Shown here: in pieces, positions 25,253 to 37,389 of the stretch
Position numbering within the stretch: position 1 is the first letter of the stretch
How the letters are laid out: each line of letters opens with the position of its first letter
Assembly: GCF_000203795.2 (NCBI RefSeq)
Contig: NW_006281101.1
Coordinates: forward strand, 1,575,279 to 1,639,278
Length of the DNA: 64,000 bases
From: Batrachochytrium dendrobatidis JAM81
Taxonomy: Eukaryota > Chytridiomycota > Chytridiomycetes > Rhizophydiales
Direction of reading: 5' to 3'
Made by a program: the position numbers and the translations under genes
Notes under the pieces: model-generated
The model's database searches: none
What the model saw: the letters and a program-made list of their open reading frames with translations, nothing else
What the model was told of the DNA's origin: nothing

Positions 25253-26872
25253 ATGGCTTTCTGGACCCCACAAACACTTGATATTTCATTGAATGCGTTC
25301 TTCCATTATTTGCTATTGAATGCATGGGTTGCACCACTATTTTGGCTATCTATTCCATTCTTTATGCATGGATTCTTTCCATTACTCGGTTCCATCATAC
25401 TATGGATGACTTGTTTTGCATTGGCGAGTATTTCGATTGTTCGGCTCATGTTACAGAAACCAGCAACTCGGATCACCAGTTGGTCCACTGAAATCATTAT
25501 CATTACTGGAGGTAATGCATTTCATGTGTATGATTCCTTCTACAATCATTCAATACCTAATGAATACCATTACACTATTTAGGATCACATGGTATTGGTG
25601 CTGTCTTGACAGATATTCTTGCTAATACAAAGAAAGTCAAAAAGGTTGTTGTTCTGGATAAGATTCCTCCAACTATCCAAGCAGGTTAGGACTCTTGATG
25701 GCATGCATAGAGTTGAATGTAGTTTGTATTGATCCACTGCCCAATATGAATTTTTGCAATGGGAGTTTAGAAAATGTGTGTTATTTCGAATGCGATGTAT
25801 CTGATTCTAAAGCTGTCGAGCAAGTTGGTAGCAAGATCGTCAATCAAGTTGGCAATCCGACCGCTTTGATCAATAATGCTGGTATTGTTTCGGGTAAAAC
25901 CATGATGGATCTAACAGTATCTGAAATCGAGCAGTACGTTTTTTGTTGTATAGTGTTGAATCCAACAGATATTCATGACTAGTCTTGTTTGATGGTTAGA
26001 ACTATTGGAGTCAATCTTTTGGGACCGTTTTATACCATCAAGGCGTTTCTTCCTGGATTCATGGATCGAAACAAGGGCCATATTGTAAGATGTTTTGCTG
26101 CATTAAACCTGCTGGTAATGGTTGATTATAGTTTGTATTTTGACACCATTAAATGCGTATACTAGATTAATATAGCGTCTGTTTTGGGTCTTTCTGGAAC
26201 AGCGCAAGTTAGTATGTCAAGATGGTTTGAAAATGCACGACTGTTTGTGTAGATTAACTTGTGATTTTGGCGTAGGTGATTATTGTGCTTCTAAATTTGG
26301 AGTGGTTGGAATGACTGAATCGCTACGACAAGAGATTGCTCATAGGTGAGATGTTGACGAATTATGATGCAGCGTTTGAATCTGGATCTAGTTTGATTTC
26401 AGTACATATTTAGTCTTGCTGATGCATTATTTTTGGCGTTGATTAGCAACGTGTATGTGACATGCGTGTATCCTGGATTGACAACGACAGGGATGTTTGA
26501 AGGGCTTAGTCATAAATTCCCATGGCTTACGCCGTTTATGGAACCAAAGCGAGTTGCTCATGCCATTGTTGATGCTCTGGAATCTGGACAAAGTCATGAT
26601 ATCAAGTTTCCACTTTATGCTCATGCACTACCGCTTCTTCATATTCTTCCAATCGAAATTTCCGATCTTGTCAAATGTGTAAGTTTTAGTAACTGGTTCA
26701 TGTCTTGTATCTATTTTTTGGGTTTTGGTGATTAACTCGATTTCGACACTAGTTTCTTGGAGCAAATGATGATATGAAGGAATTCAAGGGATCTATATCT
26801 GCATCATTGTATAAATCAATGACTGATGTCAAATTGTATCCTAGACCAGACAGACTTCAAGATCCACAATGA
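25253..26872 (+). CDS. Membrane-anchored short-chain dehydrogenase (SDR16C-like)
   Basis: The protein starts with two or three hydrophobic segments (about residues 15-65), then STEIIIITGG|SHGIGAVL, the TGxxxGIG cofactor loop split by an intron. It continues with LINNAGIVSG (NAG motif), TIGVNLLGPFYTIKAFLPGF, the catalytic IASV and DYCASKFGVVGMTESLRQEI (Tyr-x3-Lys), and YPGLTTTGMF. This is the classical SDR order and is closest to the RDH10/HSD17B11/DHRS group of ER or lipid-droplet enzymes acting on retinoid, steroid or lipid alcohols. About nine exons end at 26872; one exon near 26270 has an uncertain boundary. Substrate cannot be told from sequence. Confidence 0.82.
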
Positions 26873-26997
26873 AATCGAATTGATTCAGCCCATCTAATGT
26901 CTTGTTTAAAAATGTTTCACCAAATGCAACATGTCCATACATTATGTTCATTATACGATTCAAATCATTTATATAAATTCAAGTTTCAAGCCCTGAA

Positions 26998-28030
26998 TCA
27001 TGACAAACCCAACATCCAGGAGTCGATAAAAACGATCAAGACACTAAGCACGACCGAAAATCTGTTGATCCATCCTTTATGCGTTTTGCTCCATGCAGCA
27101 TTTGAAGACCGACCTAATCCTCCAGCACAGATACGTATCCCAGTTGTATTCTGTGCAGGTTTAAGATTAATTTGAGGAGTGGTCAAGGATTGGCAGATGC
27201 AAGTGCCAACTGATCCGGCCTGACCCGTGTTGATACCATAATTGGGCATACAAAGAGGAACAACACCATTTCCATTGCATCCTTGGTTACATGCATACTG
27301 TAAAGTCTGACACTTTGAATCTGGAGATATCCACGTTGTCGATGGTGCAGTATCTGGCAACACTCCCGTACAAGTATAGCATATAGATGAACAGATTCCG
27401 AGCGGATTAGAGGGCTGTAAAGCAGAATATGTTAAATGAGTGTATGCGAGGGTGCTAATAAAGCCTGTACCGCTGTTTTGAAGACAATCCGTGTATGCTG
27501 GATAGCAAGCTAAATAAAATCAATAGACATATTAACTGCCGATTGCAAAGTATTATAGATTGTCCAGATTTTACAAAATGTTCCCAGCTCATGAATTCAA
27601 TGCAAAATCACATACGGTCATTGGGTCCGAACATGCAGTATCTAGGATAAGTAAATCACTCGAGTTTATTCCGGTATCTAAACAGATAAATAACCAAAAG
27701 GTATTCAACTACTAATAAAGCGGTATGTAAACTAGTTTGAAACCAACTCTAAAAGATATCTGGCAATGTCAAAGTCGGAGTTTCTACTAATAAAATACAA
27801 TCATGAAACTATTTCTTGCACATGACTCGAGCTTGAGGAAATAAACTAGTGGTCAGGGTTACGCCAAGCAGCAAGGCACAGATATAGTAAAGTATTGCAA
27901 TGAACTGGTAGCATTTGAACAAGTGACAACTGCTCGTTTGTTTAAATAGGATACCTATATAATATGCTACTACTAAAGTGAAATGGATGGTCTGAGTCGA
28001 GGTGTTTCTATTACAATTTAACGAATTCAT
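26998..28030 (-). CDS. Cys-rich secreted protein with C-terminal hydrophobic tail (GPI-type)
   Basis: I do not recognise a family. The C-terminal exon (26998 to about 27507) encodes a Cys-rich domain (CSSICYTC, CQTLQYACNQGCNGNG, TCICQ). After it come a Ser/Asn-rich linker and a terminal hydrophobic stretch (FSVVLSVLIVFIDSWML) that suits a GPI signal or a tail anchor. An upstream exon near 27608-27680 gives DTGINSSDLLILDTACSDPM. A hydrophobic signal-like segment lies near 27850-27930. The 5' exon structure is unresolved, so the start is approximate. It is likely a cell-surface protein. It lies next to ALG13 and another secreted-protein gene. Confidence 0.5.
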
Positions 28031-28076
28031 GGCACATCTCGCAGGTCAGACGAGTAAATAATCCATACAAGATCAC

Positions 28077-28652
28077 TTATAATCCATTATGAGGCACTGA
28101 AGAACAAGGAGCAGGAAACCCTGCCATGTCATGCAATATGTTCATGAATGCAGTACGATCAGGTTTAGAGAATGGTTTCAGCACGGAAAAGTCGGCAGCA
28201 GCAAAGACTTGTGCAAGATCACTGACACTATTAGAAAAATACAAATGGCCCTGCTGCTGAAGTATATGTGCCAGATCCTGTTGATGATTATGCATCAAAC
28301 TACTGTTTACTACTACAAAGAGTTGCTTGTGTAAGTAAAGTGCTTCTAGAATGCATCCAGATCCTGCATGACTGATTATCCGACTAGCTGATTGCATATC
28401 TGATAGCAGCGATGGTTTAAATGAATATGCTTGAATGGTCATTCCAGAAACTGTATCAGTCCATTCTATAATGTTGTCTTGTCTATTGATGATGGATGCA
28501 GTTTGAAGCTGTGGTGGTATAGGAGAGTGTCCATGTTGCAAGATTAATTGATTGAAGCCATGCTTGACAAGCAGTTGAAGGAAAGATGGATCGAGTACAG
28601 CTTCAACAAGATCGTCGAATCTCGTTGTTCCAACTGTAACAAAGACTCTCAT
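28077..28652 (-). CDS. ALG13: UDP-GlcNAc transferase subunit ALG13
   Basis: A single exon of 191 codons. MRVFVTVGTTRFDDLVEAVL at the N-terminus, QHGHS, IQAYSFKPSL, and SHAGSGCILEAL (the GT28-type UDP-GlcNAc-binding region) identify Alg13. With the membrane partner Alg14 it adds the second GlcNAc to the dolichol-linked oligosaccharide on the cytosolic side of the ER. Length is normal for fungal Alg13, with no fused deubiquitinase or tudor domain as in mammals. It is one of few intronless genes in the window. Confidence 0.93.
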   Translation of the reverse strand: MRVFVTVGTTRFDDLVEAVLDPSFLQLLVKHGFNQLILQHGHSPIPPQLQTASIINRQDNIIEWTDTVSGMTIQAYSFKPSLLSDMQSASRIISHAGSGCILEALYLHKQLFVVVNSSLMHNHQQDLAHILQQQGHLYFSNSVSDLAQVFAAADFSVLKPFSKPDRTAFMNILHDMAGFPAPCSSVPHNGL

Positions 28653-29629
28653 TCCTGTAAACTTGTTGGCGCTCGAGTCGATTGTAAATGTTTGAACTGA
28701 ATATGTAATATCAAAATTAGCAAGAATTTCAACCCAGCATAACTGTTTATGCCATTAGACGACCTATTCGCTATAGCTTCTCATTGCCAAACTTGAATCG
28801 TCATATTTTAAGCTTGGATTCATGTTATTTTGAATATACTGTAAAATACGTTCGAGTGTTGGAACATAGGACACTTGTAACAATGTATCGTTTGTATTTA
28901 AACGTAGACTGACAAGCATGGTTACTAATATTCATGCTGGTGATTGGTATGAAAACAGCAGATGCATTCTCGAGATATTCAATCATTGTTTTTTTAAACT
29001 AGAGCACGAATGTATGAAATGTAGGATACAATGTGTTTGAGTTTTATTGAGAACAGTCAAACTCGATATCCAAATTGCAATGAATAAATCTAGCGATCGT
29101 ACAATCCGTAGTTGTTCAAAAGTGGAGTTTCAGTCCAAAACCATAGATTTGACTGTATTATAGATGAACACTGCGTCTACTTTGAATTGAGTGTTCGTCA
29201 ATATCTAATGAAAAGGTACACCGAATGTCTAGTTATTGTATATTCCAAAGCAGGAGGCAGTGAATGTTAGATAGACACAAATGGTTCCTTTTGCATGAAT
29301 ATAGGCACACTATTAAACCCTTTTAATCAGTAGGACGGCTTTCACCTGTCAGCTTTCTAAACCCAGTTACAACTAAATAAGCCAGCATTTGATTCTCTGT
29401 TTTGTGCCCTTGTCACCAACCGCAACCTCAATTCAGGGCTAGAGTGGCAGCAACTCAAGACAAATGGTTGGCAAACCAGCAGTCACCCTGTAACATAACA
29501 GCAAAGGACACTGATTGCTAGTCCATGGCTTTACTGTAATCAGTTATATAGGGCTGTAGTGGAACTATCAGACTTGATTAAACTTTGAACAGTCAGCAAC
29601 TGGCTAGTACTAAAATCACTTCAGTTACG
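28653..29629. other. Intergenic region with a degenerate repeat copy
   Basis: No gene is supported. About 28940-29110 resembles the inverted-repeat family (GAAAACAGCAGATGCATTC, then AACTAGAGCACGAATGTAT) but has no intact ends. The remainder, up to the secreted-protein start at 29630, holds only short open frames with no family match. Confidence 0.4.
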
Positions 29630-30178
29630 ATGAGGCCATTAGGCTATATTTTGATATGCTTCTTTGTAGGCACCGCACTTGCAGGTGATACACATGACGA
29701 GTCCCATCATACGACTCTTGTTGAAGCAGTTTCAAGCACAACCAGTACCATGAACCAGCAACTACAGCCAACAACCTCTTCCAATCCCGACGAACTACAA
29801 GAAACTCCAGAAGGCTTTTTAGAATTTCTGACCCGTTGCTCGCAGGAATGGACAAACTTATCAACCTCATGGCTGAGAACTAGAAATATGTTGGCGAATG
29901 CACTGTTTGAATTCCGTCTATCAAAACTTCAAGCAACAGGAGACGATATCAAGTATGTTGATACACAGTTGGAGGTAGTAACCAGCAAGTTGACTACTAG
30001 CAACATACAATTGTTTAATATAGACGTAGAGAAATCCAAAGTTGTGGTAACCATCGAGAAATTCCAGCAAGCGATGAGGAATCAAGATTGGGGGACTGTT
30101 GATCAAATGATTAGAGCAAAAGACAGTGCAGAAGCATACAACTGTTATAAAGATTGGGGTACACTCCTTTCAGATTGA
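29630..30178 (+). CDS. Small secreted protein, function unknown
   Basis: A single exon of about 182 codons. The ATG at 29630 gives a textbook signal peptide (MRPLGYILICFFVGTALAG). The upstream part of the frame has no ATG. After a Thr/Ser-rich linker (about residues 25-55) comes a helical region with heptad-like spacing (WTNLSTSWLRTRNMLANALF, then VDTQLEVVTSKLTTSNIQLF). The mature chain has only two cysteines, one in FLTRCSQEW and one in YNCYKDW. There is no catalytic motif or anchor. It resembles the lineage-specific secreted proteins that zoosporic fungi often carry, but no role can be assigned. Confidence 0.65.
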   Translation: MRPLGYILICFFVGTALAGDTHDESHHTTLVEAVSSTTSTMNQQLQPTTSSNPDELQETPEGFLEFLTRCSQEWTNLSTSWLRTRNMLANALFEFRLSKLQATGDDIKYVDTQLEVVTSKLTTSNIQLFNIDVEKSKVVVTIEKFQQAMRNQDWGTVDQMIRAKDSAEAYNCYKDWGTLLSD

Positions 30179-30516
30179 GTCTTGCTAAATATGTTGCATT
30201 GAATCTAGAATAAATGGGTACAACTGTATTCATGGAAAATAAGGCACTAGATACTCCTATCTAATAAACAGTCAATTTCATGAAATAATTGGTGTCAATC
30301 TTACTGACAATATTGTTTTTTTAAACTCATTCAAGTTCACTTGCTTTTTATGCTCATTGTAAAACATACAGAGGAAATGTTCATATCCCTGTTCAAATAC
30401 ATTCCATACTTGTTTAGTCTGCAACTATTGCCCAGTAGAAAAATACAGTGACTATTTAACCATTGTTTATTTGCGATCAGACTCAAGATAAATACAAAAA
30501 GTCTAGTTTACGTAAA
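30179..30516. other. Intergenic, nothing recognised
   Basis: AT-rich 3' flank between the converging secreted-protein gene and RFC3. No coding, RNA or repeat signal was seen. Confidence 0.5.
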
Positions 30517-32325
30517 TCAGAATTGGCCAATCTCAATCAGATATTGTCCATATGTGCCCATGCACTTGGAAACAAATGCCTCCAAATGAAAAATTGCCTT
30601 GTTTCCAAGTCGAAGACGATGTTCCTAGAATAAAAAACAGGATTAACATGTTTTTTTGTCAATACGAAAAATAAAGTTTAAATCAGTTGGTAGACTTACA
30701 TAATCTGCAGCAAATTGTACGATATCCCGCTTAAGCTGACCGTCAATACTTTGAAGTAGTTCAAATGCAAGTGTCTAGTTGGTAAAATGTGACAAGATCA
30801 CTCGAGTTAGAAAAGTAATACGCCGAGGCATTTGACAGACACCAGCTCACCTTTAAAATAACATCAGCAGGAATGCAGTTTGAAAGAAGTTGATATAGCT
30901 TGGTTCTAATCTCAATCAATCTAAAATAGCAAGATCATCAGCATTGCAGTTGGACATTTTCAAAGTAGGAATGTGAACAAAACCATAACGTACGCTTTCG
31001 AGTTTTGCTGATTTAAAATCAAGTGTGCAATCTGATGAATATGCTGTTCCCAATCTGTTTTGGGCAATACTTGATTGTTTGTAAACGGATACTGCTGTGC
31101 CTTTGCTGCCTCAAGCACAAGTAGTGCTTTACGTAGGTTTCCTTCAGATTCAGTCGCAATTCGTTGCGCAAATTCAGAAGAAAGCTTGAAATTCTCTTCC
31201 TTGGCTACATTTTGCAAAACGGTTTGAATCTAGATATTGAAATTGGCATGGCAATTAGATCCAATATTCAATTCAGTATGTAGTCAATTGATTGTGCAAG
31301 CGTCATCGTATTTAAACCATGGTTGCATTTGCAAAATATTGATATGGGCCAACGCACCTCTGTAAAAGACGGAGCAGCGACTCTAATGAGCAAACAGCGA
31401 GATCGAATGGGAGAAATAATTTTGGATGTGACATTGCAACAGAGAATCATGCGCATGTTTCCCATATATTTTTCCATGGTTCGACGAAGGCCAGCTTGAG
31501 CATCTCGAGAAAGCGAATCGGCCTCGTTGAGTACCACCACTGGAATTGAACAACTTTGTTAGGCTTGTCGAGTAATTAATGAATGTCGTGAAACAGTTTG
31601 AGTAGATCAGCAACTACAAATACTATATGCACCTTTAAATTGTTTTTTTGCAGATGAATCCAGCTGCTGAGTTTGCGCTACTTCTTTGATTAGCTCTTGA
31701 ACAATGATTCTGTCATAAATGCCCACATCGCTAGAGTTTGCATCATGAAACAAGGATTGAGGATGTAAGAAATGGAGATCATTCCATGAAACCATTGTCA
31801 TGCTTGGATTACCTGGGAGTTATTTCTACATGATAGTTGCTAGAAACAATATTGATCTCGAGCTTGCGATTGGAAGGTGTTTCAAATTGTCTAGTTTCAA
31901 TCTTAAGCTGTAGTGGGATGAAGAAGCCAGTAATGATCAAGGTCAGTGGTCAATCAAGACTGACATGTCTATACGACTTTGAATAAACCACACCTTCTCT
32001 ACGCCAGGACCAAAGAGTTGTCTAAGAGTGGCAGTCACTCTAGTTTTTTTACCAGCACCGGACGGTCCATAAACAAGAAGATGAGGAAATTCATCCGAGT
32101 TTGCCTAAATGCATTGAGTGTAACTGTGAGTTGCTAGAAAGAAAGCTCAATGATGCCTGACATGTCCGAACACTTAATAGACTGGATAGATTCAACAGCA
32201 GTAGTTGTCTTGTAAAAGCCTTGATATTTCAAACATACCAGTTGACATAGCAGCTTGGACGTATCGGGGTGGTAGGACAGTTTATCTAGTGACAATGGAC
32301 GGTACTTGTCAACCCACAACGACAT
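30517..32325 (-). CDS. RFC3: Replication factor C small subunit (human RFC3 / yeast Rfc5)
   Basis: The gene starts [16 protein letters not shown] at 32325 and is split by several short introns. Segments in order are [15 protein letters not shown] (Walker A), [58 protein letters not shown] (in place of a canonical DExD box), [20 protein letters not shown] (SRC arginine-finger motif), and the C-terminal collar helices ending [11 protein letters not shown] and IEIGQF. This matches human RFC3, a clamp-loader subunit for PCNA and the 9-1-1 clamp. It is head to head with HSP104, with 349 bases between the start codons. Confidence 0.93.
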
Positions 32326-32567
32326 GATTTGTAGTTTGAAGATTGGAAAGATTTGCAGTCATATTCACGTTTGAATAAAAGCTGAAAAATACAAACACCA
32401 CATTTTGCGTCAACACAAAGTAAATATTTGAGTAAAGTTGTGCATTTTCATCAGTAAACTGCAGTGATTGATACCAACTAAAGAGTAGTTTACTAGTCGA
32501 TCAACTCTTTGATGTGTTTATAGCTTGGCTGCCATGTGATGTTGTTGTTCGAGCATCTCGTTCCAAT

Positions 32568-32590
32568 TTCGAGAATCTTCGAGAATTTCC
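32568..32590. promoter_or_regulatory. Heat-shock element upstream of HSP104
   Basis: Five alternating half-sites fall on exact 5-base spacing: TTC (32568), GAA (32573), TTC (32578), GAA (32583) and TCC (32588, last unit imperfect). This is the consensus for trimeric HSF1. It lies 85 bases upstream of the HSP104 ATG and 243 bases upstream of RFC3 on the other strand. Confidence 0.85.
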
Positions 32591-32616
32591 AAAAACTTGC
32601 CACGCGAAAAGTTAAA

Positions 32617-32622
32617 TATAAA
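32617..32622 (+). promoter_or_regulatory. Putative TATA box of HSP104
   Basis: TATAAA lies 27 bases after the heat-shock element and 53 bases before the ATG. The order HSE, TATA, start is typical of heat-shock promoters. Confidence 0.6.
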
Positions 32623-32674
32623 TTGTGGATTTGCAGTCATAACTCCATCATAAACACACATTCTCACAACTGAA

Positions 32675-35371
32675 ATGCTTTCTCCTGAAAACTTTACTGA
32701 CAAAACTACCAGCGTTATCTCAAAAGCAAACGAGTTGGCTGCTGAATACTCTCACATTGAAATCTCTCCCGTCCACATTGCAGTCGCTCTTTTTGATGAC
32801 GAAAGTGGTTTGTTTCGTTCCATATTACAAAAAGCCGGTGCAGATCCTGCCATGTGCGAACGAAAATTAAAATCGATTCTCGTTCGTCAATCCTCACAGA
32901 CCCCTGCGCCTACTCAAATCTCCTTTCATCACACAACCGCTGCTTTGATTCGCACTGCCGACGAAATTCGAAAGAAGCAAAAGGACTCGCATCTAAGCAT
33001 TGACCACTTGATCTTGGCATTATGTGAAAACAAGGAGATCATGGCTGCTCTTGCTGAAGGTGGTGCTACCAAAAAAGCCATTGATGCTGCCATCACTCAG
33101 ATTCGTGGTTCCCGCCATATTGATTCCAAATCTGCCGACTCGACCTACGAGGCACTCTCCAAATATGCCATCGATTTGGTTTCTCTTGCCGAACAAGGAA
33201 AACTCGATCCCTGTATTGGACGAGACGATGAAATTCGCCGTGTCATTAGGGTTCTTGCTCGACGAACAAAAAACAATCCCATCCTTGTTGGCGAGCCCGG
33301 TGTTGGAAAAACAGCTATTGTTGAAGGCTTGGCCCAACGTATTGTCCGCAAGGATGTTCCCATGAGCTTGCAAGCCCGTCTTTACTCTCTTGACATGGGT
33401 GCGCTAATTGCTGGTGCGAAATACCGTGGCGAGTTTGAGGAGCGGCTCAAGGCTGTGCTCAAGGAGGTTAAAGACTCCAACAGCAACATCATTCTTTTTG
33501 TTGACGAGATTCACACAGTTCTTGGTGCAGGAAAATCAGACGGTGCTATGGATGCTGCCAACTTGATGAAGCCCATGCTTGCTCGTGGCGAATTGAGATT
33601 GATTGGTGCTACGACTCTGGGTGAGTACCAAAAGCATGTCGAAAAAGATGCTGCATTTGAGCGTCGTTTCCAACAAGTAAGTGTTGGCGAGCCGTCTGTC
33701 GAAGCTACTGTATCTATTCTCCGAGGCATTCGCGAAAAATGGGAAGTCTATCATGGTGTTCGCATTGCTGATGCAGCACTGGTCACTGCCGCTACTCTTG
33801 CTGACCGTTACATCACCACTCGCTTCCTGCCTGACAAAGCAATCGATCTTGTTGACGAAGCGTGTGCAAGCATCCGCGTTCAGCTCGACAGTCAACCCGA
33901 GGCCATTGATATTCTCGATCGTCGTTTGCTCCAACTTGAGATTGAGGCTACAGCACTTGAAAAAGAAAAAGATGGCGCCAGTGCTCAACGTCTTGCCAAG
34001 GTTCGACAGGAAATTAGTCACATTCAAGAGCAACTCAAACCACTCAAGATGCGGTATGATTCTGAAAAGGGTCGTATTGATGAGCTGCGCCATCTAAATC
34101 AGAAACTAGACGAGCTCAAAAACAAAATTGCAGACGCTGAGCGACGATACGATCTTGCTCTCGCTGCTGACCTCAAGTATGGTGCCGTACCAGATCTACA
34201 GAAGCGTATTGCCACTATAGAGGAACAAATGAAGGCTGAGCGCACTCAAATTGAATCTTCTGGCGCTGTCGAGTCTAAATTGGTTAGCGAGCATGTTGGT
34301 CCAGATAATATTATGGAGGTCGTATCGAGATGGACTGGTATTCCTGTGACCCGCCTCAACAAAAGTCAAGTTGACCGTCTAATTCATCTCGCTGATGCCC
34401 TTCACAAACGAGTTGTTGGCCAAGACAAGGCAGTAAAGGCCGTTGCCGATGCAGTACTTCGATCGCGTGCTGGTCTCTCTGGATCTGGCACGATTGGCAG
34501 CTTTCTCTTCCTTGGTCCTACTGGTGTTGGCAAAACCGAACTTGCAAAAACCCTTGCTCATGAGCTGTTTGATGACGACAAAAAAGGTCTGTTGCGTATC
34601 GACATGAGCGAGTACATGGAACAACACTCGGTTGCACGCTTGATTGGTGCTCCACCAGGTTATGTAGGATTTGACGAAGGTGGTCAACTTACTGAATCTG
34701 TTCGTCGACACCCATACTGCGTAATTCTGTTTGACGAAATTGAGAAAGCTCATACCCAAGTGCTCAATATTCTACTGCAAGTCCTTGACGATGGTAGACT
34801 AACCGACGGCAAGGGTCGCACTGTTGACTTTACCAACACAGTGATCATCATGACCTCCAACCTGGGATCGCAATATCTTGCAAATACCGATACCAATAAC
34901 AAGAGCAACCCGTCCACCAATCCCGCGGTACGCGAGATGGTCATGACGGAAGTGCGCAGCAAGTTCAAGCCAGAACTCCTGAATCGTATTACAGATATTG
35001 TACTCTTTGATCCTCTTGCCAAGGTTGAGCTTCGCAAGATTGTACGGATTCTTTTGGCTGATATCGATAAACGTCTTTTCTCTAGCCATCAAATCCGCCT
35101 CCATGTATCTGATGAAGCTGCCGATGTGGTTCTTGATCGCGCATACGACCCAGTATACGGTGCTCGTCCACTGCGAAGATACTTTGAACGATCACTTGTA
35201 ACAGAAATATCCAAATTGCTAATATCTGGAAAACTGCCAGACGGAAGCTCAGTGTCTATCGATACAATCGACTACAACGTGCCACACAGTGTTGTATTAG
35301 ATGATCAGCTATGTATTCGCATTGAAGCACCCAAGCAAGGATCTTCGATTCCAGCAGACATGGAGATTTAA
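32675..35371 (+). CDS. HSP104: HSP104 / ClpB disaggregase
   Basis: A single uninterrupted exon of 898 codons. The N-terminal Clp domain is followed by NBD1 with Walker [15 protein letters not shown] (about residue 206) and Walker [15 protein letters not shown]. The coiled-coil M domain covers about residues 400-535. NBD2 has [15 protein letters not shown] (about residue 614), [11 protein letters not shown] and the GYVG pore loop ([12 protein letters not shown]). It lacks the acidic DDLD tail of yeast Hsp104. A mitochondrial presequence is absent, so it is the cytosolic type rather than Hsp78. The hexamer threads aggregated proteins with Hsp70. It has a strong upstream heat-shock element and no introns, unlike its neighbours. 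Confidence 0.97.
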   Translation: MLSPENFTDKTTSVISKANELAAEYSHIEISPVHIAVALFDDESGLFRSILQKAGADPAMCERKLKSILVRQSSQTPAPTQISFHHTTAALIRTADEIRKKQKDSHLSIDHLILALCENKEIMAALAEGGATKKAIDAAITQIRGSRHIDSKSADSTYEALSKYAIDLVSLAEQGKLDPCIGRDDEIRRVIRVLARRTKNNPILVGEPGVGKTAIVEGLAQRIVRKDVPMSLQARLYSLDMGALIAGAKYRGEFEERLKAVLKEVKDSNSNIILFVDEIHTVLGAGKSDGAMDAANLMKPMLARGELRLIGATTLGEYQKHVEKDAAFERRFQQVSVGEPSVEATVSILRGIREKWEVYHGVRIADAALVTAATLADRYITTRFLPDKAIDLVDEACASIRVQLDSQPEAIDILDRRLLQLEIEATALEKEKDGASAQRLAKVRQEISHIQEQLKPLKMRYDSEKGRIDELRHLNQKLDELKNKIADAERRYDLALAADLKYGAVPDLQKRIATIEEQMKAERTQIESSGAVESKLVSEHVGPDNIMEVVSRWTGIPVTRLNKSQVDRLIHLADALHKRVVGQDKAVKAVADAVLRSRAGLSGSGTIGSFLFLGPTGVGKTELAKTLAHELFDDDKKGLLRIDMSEYMEQHSVARLIGAPPGYVGFDEGGQLTESVRRHPYCVILFDEIEKAHTQVLNILLQVLDDGRLTDGKGRTVDFTNTVIIMTSNLGSQYLANTDTNNKSNPSTNPAVREMVMTEVRSKFKPELLNRITDIVLFDPLAKVELRKIVRILLADIDKRLFSSHQIRLHVSDEAADVVLDRAYDPVYGARPLRRYFERSLVTEISKLLISGKLPDGSSVSIDTIDYNVPHSVVLDDQLCIRIEAPKQGSSIPADMEI

Positions 35372-35499
35372 CCAGTTTGAATTACACTATTGTTTAACCA
35401 TGCATTATATACCCAACAATAAACATGCGAATTATTTTAATTGAATTTGGTTTATGAGTGTCAGATTACACAGTTATGGAATGGTTTTCATTGCATAAT

Positions 35500-35690
35500 T
35501 GTGTAGAGACTGGCGTGAAAACAACTGCAATCATTGTCTTGAACTATAACACAAATGCATTGACAACAACAAACTCGATGAATTAACAAATCTGGAAACT
35601 ATGCAATACACGATCATGCCAAACCAAACTCATTTCAGTTTAAAAGAATACAGAAAAATAGTCCATTTTATGTGAATACGCAATAAAACC
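35500..35690. repeat. Decayed copy of the inverted-repeat element family
   Basis: The segment starts with GCGTGAAAACAACTGCA and ends CCATTTTATGTGAATACG at 35663-35680, one base away from the family terminus. Only the right end is recognisable. It lies in the promoter of the ERG27-like gene (start 35764). Confidence 0.5.
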
Positions 35691-35763
35691 AAACGCTTAA
35701 ATTATCGTTTTGTTAACTCGATTCGACACCAGAAGCTTGATCTCGAAGCTTTGTTTTTCAGTC

Positions 35764-37196
35764 ATGTCGACAAGTGGTTCGCTTTCCTCTGTTGTGGCTC
35801 TTGTTACTGGTGCAAATGGGTAAGTCCTTTTTTGAACATGCTTTGTATTCAACGACTGACCTTTGTACTGCAATCTTGTAGTGACATTGGTTTCGGTATC
35901 TGCGAAAGACTGCTCGATCATTACGAGACTATAGATAGCTCTATCACTATTATCTTGGCATGCAGAAACAAGAAAAAGGCTCAACAGGCTCAACAGCAGC
36001 TGATTTCCAAATACTTTGCCAACAGTGTTGAAGGAGAAGAGCGAATTCAGTTGGTTTTGATGGATTTGAGCAACACTGCCAGTGTCTTTGCTGCGTGCGA
36101 TGATATCAAAAACAGGCAATGATGACATGTGAATTGTGGTGCATTGCAGCTGTACAATCCAATGCTGACTCTTTTTGATTGCTGGGATGATAGATTCGAT
36201 CGTATCGACTTTTTGATCTTGAATGCTGGAATTATGCCCATATCGCACATGAGTCTCTCTGGCGCATTCAAGGATTTATTTACTCGTCCAGCTACTTTGG
36301 CTAAAACAGGCGGAGATGCCTTGATTCAACGTACTGGAACTGTTACATCAGAAGGGCTCGGTGAAGTTTTTTCTGCCAACGTATTTGGACACTATATTAT
36401 TGTATGCTTTTCTACATACTTGTGCACCTGAATAGTGTATGAGTTGACGTGTTGGATGTTGTGTTGCAATTAGGTCAGGGAGCTTGAAGATATCATGATA
36501 AAATCTAAAAGTCCTCGGATCGTATGGATGTCGTCTACAACAGCTAGTCCATCAGCAATGTCATTTGAAGACTACCAATGCCTAAAAGGGTAATGATTAT
36601 GCAATACACGACTTCAAATTATATACAGTACTGATGATGTTTTAGGTTGACATGAATCGAGTACTGATCTTTAACCCTGAAATAATTAGAAAGTATCCGT
36701 ATGAATCGTCAAAGCGCATGTGTGAGATTTTATCACTTGAAATGAATTCAGATCTGGCAAAAAAAGGAATCCATTCTTTTATTGCGTCACCTGGAAATGT
36801 CAGTTCTGGAATTACGCAGGGAGCCATTGCAGGGTTTGTACTCGTGGGCGTGCTGATTATTGTAAGTTATTCTACTCTATGCATGCTTTAAACCTAATTT
36901 TTGGTGCTGTCGGTAATTGAATGGCTCAATTCTTCAAAATGGTGTAGTTGAGATGTCTCGGCATGTCGGGAATTAATATTACGGGGAAAAATGGTGCAAC
37001 TAGTACACTGCATCTCATTACTGCAGAAAATCCCAACGCACTAGACAATACCAAGGTATTTCATAGTGAAATCAGCGTATTTGGTAAAAGGTCTGTGGTT
37101 TTGTTGAACATTGATGCAGGCGATCTATTAGCGCGTCATCAACTTGTTGAGAAACTGGAGATATTAAGAAACGAGTGTCGCCAACGTACCAAATAA
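35764..37196 (+). CDS. ERG27: 3-keto-steroid reductase-like SDR (ERG27 / HSD17B7 family)
   Basis: Exon 1 gives SVVALVTGANG and joins to DIGFGICERLLDHY, forming the cofactor loop. Next come ILACRNKKKAQQA, FDRIDFLILNAGIMPIS (NAG motif), SANVFGHYIIVRELEDIM, RIVWMSSTTAS and the catalytic PYESSKRMCEILSLEMN (Tyr-x3-Lys), then ASPGNVSSGIT. The NAGIMP segment with a long insertion before the catalytic Ser is typical of ERG27/HSD17B7, which reduces the C3 ketone during C4-demethylation of sterols. A hydrophobic segment (GAIAGFVLVGVLII) follows, as in ER-bound homologues. It has six or seven exons ending at 37196. Confidence 0.82.
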
Positions 37197-37389
37197 ACAA
37201 GCAAGTGCTGCACGCAGCAATACATCATTTCTAGTAGCAGTTGAATCTCTTTGAGTGAGCGCAGTAGAAAAGCAATTTCAAATCATGTTTTTATTCAAAC
37301 GTTGTATTAGTCACCTTGACTGCTATATAAAATATACCATCTATTCGCCATGCTCCAATCTTAAAATCCCGCGGTTAGACTGGTGTACT

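Noticed and set aside
33536..34093. Minus-strand frames of 100-185 codons inside HSP104
   Set aside because: They mirror the strongly coding HSP104 frame on the other strand and have no family match.
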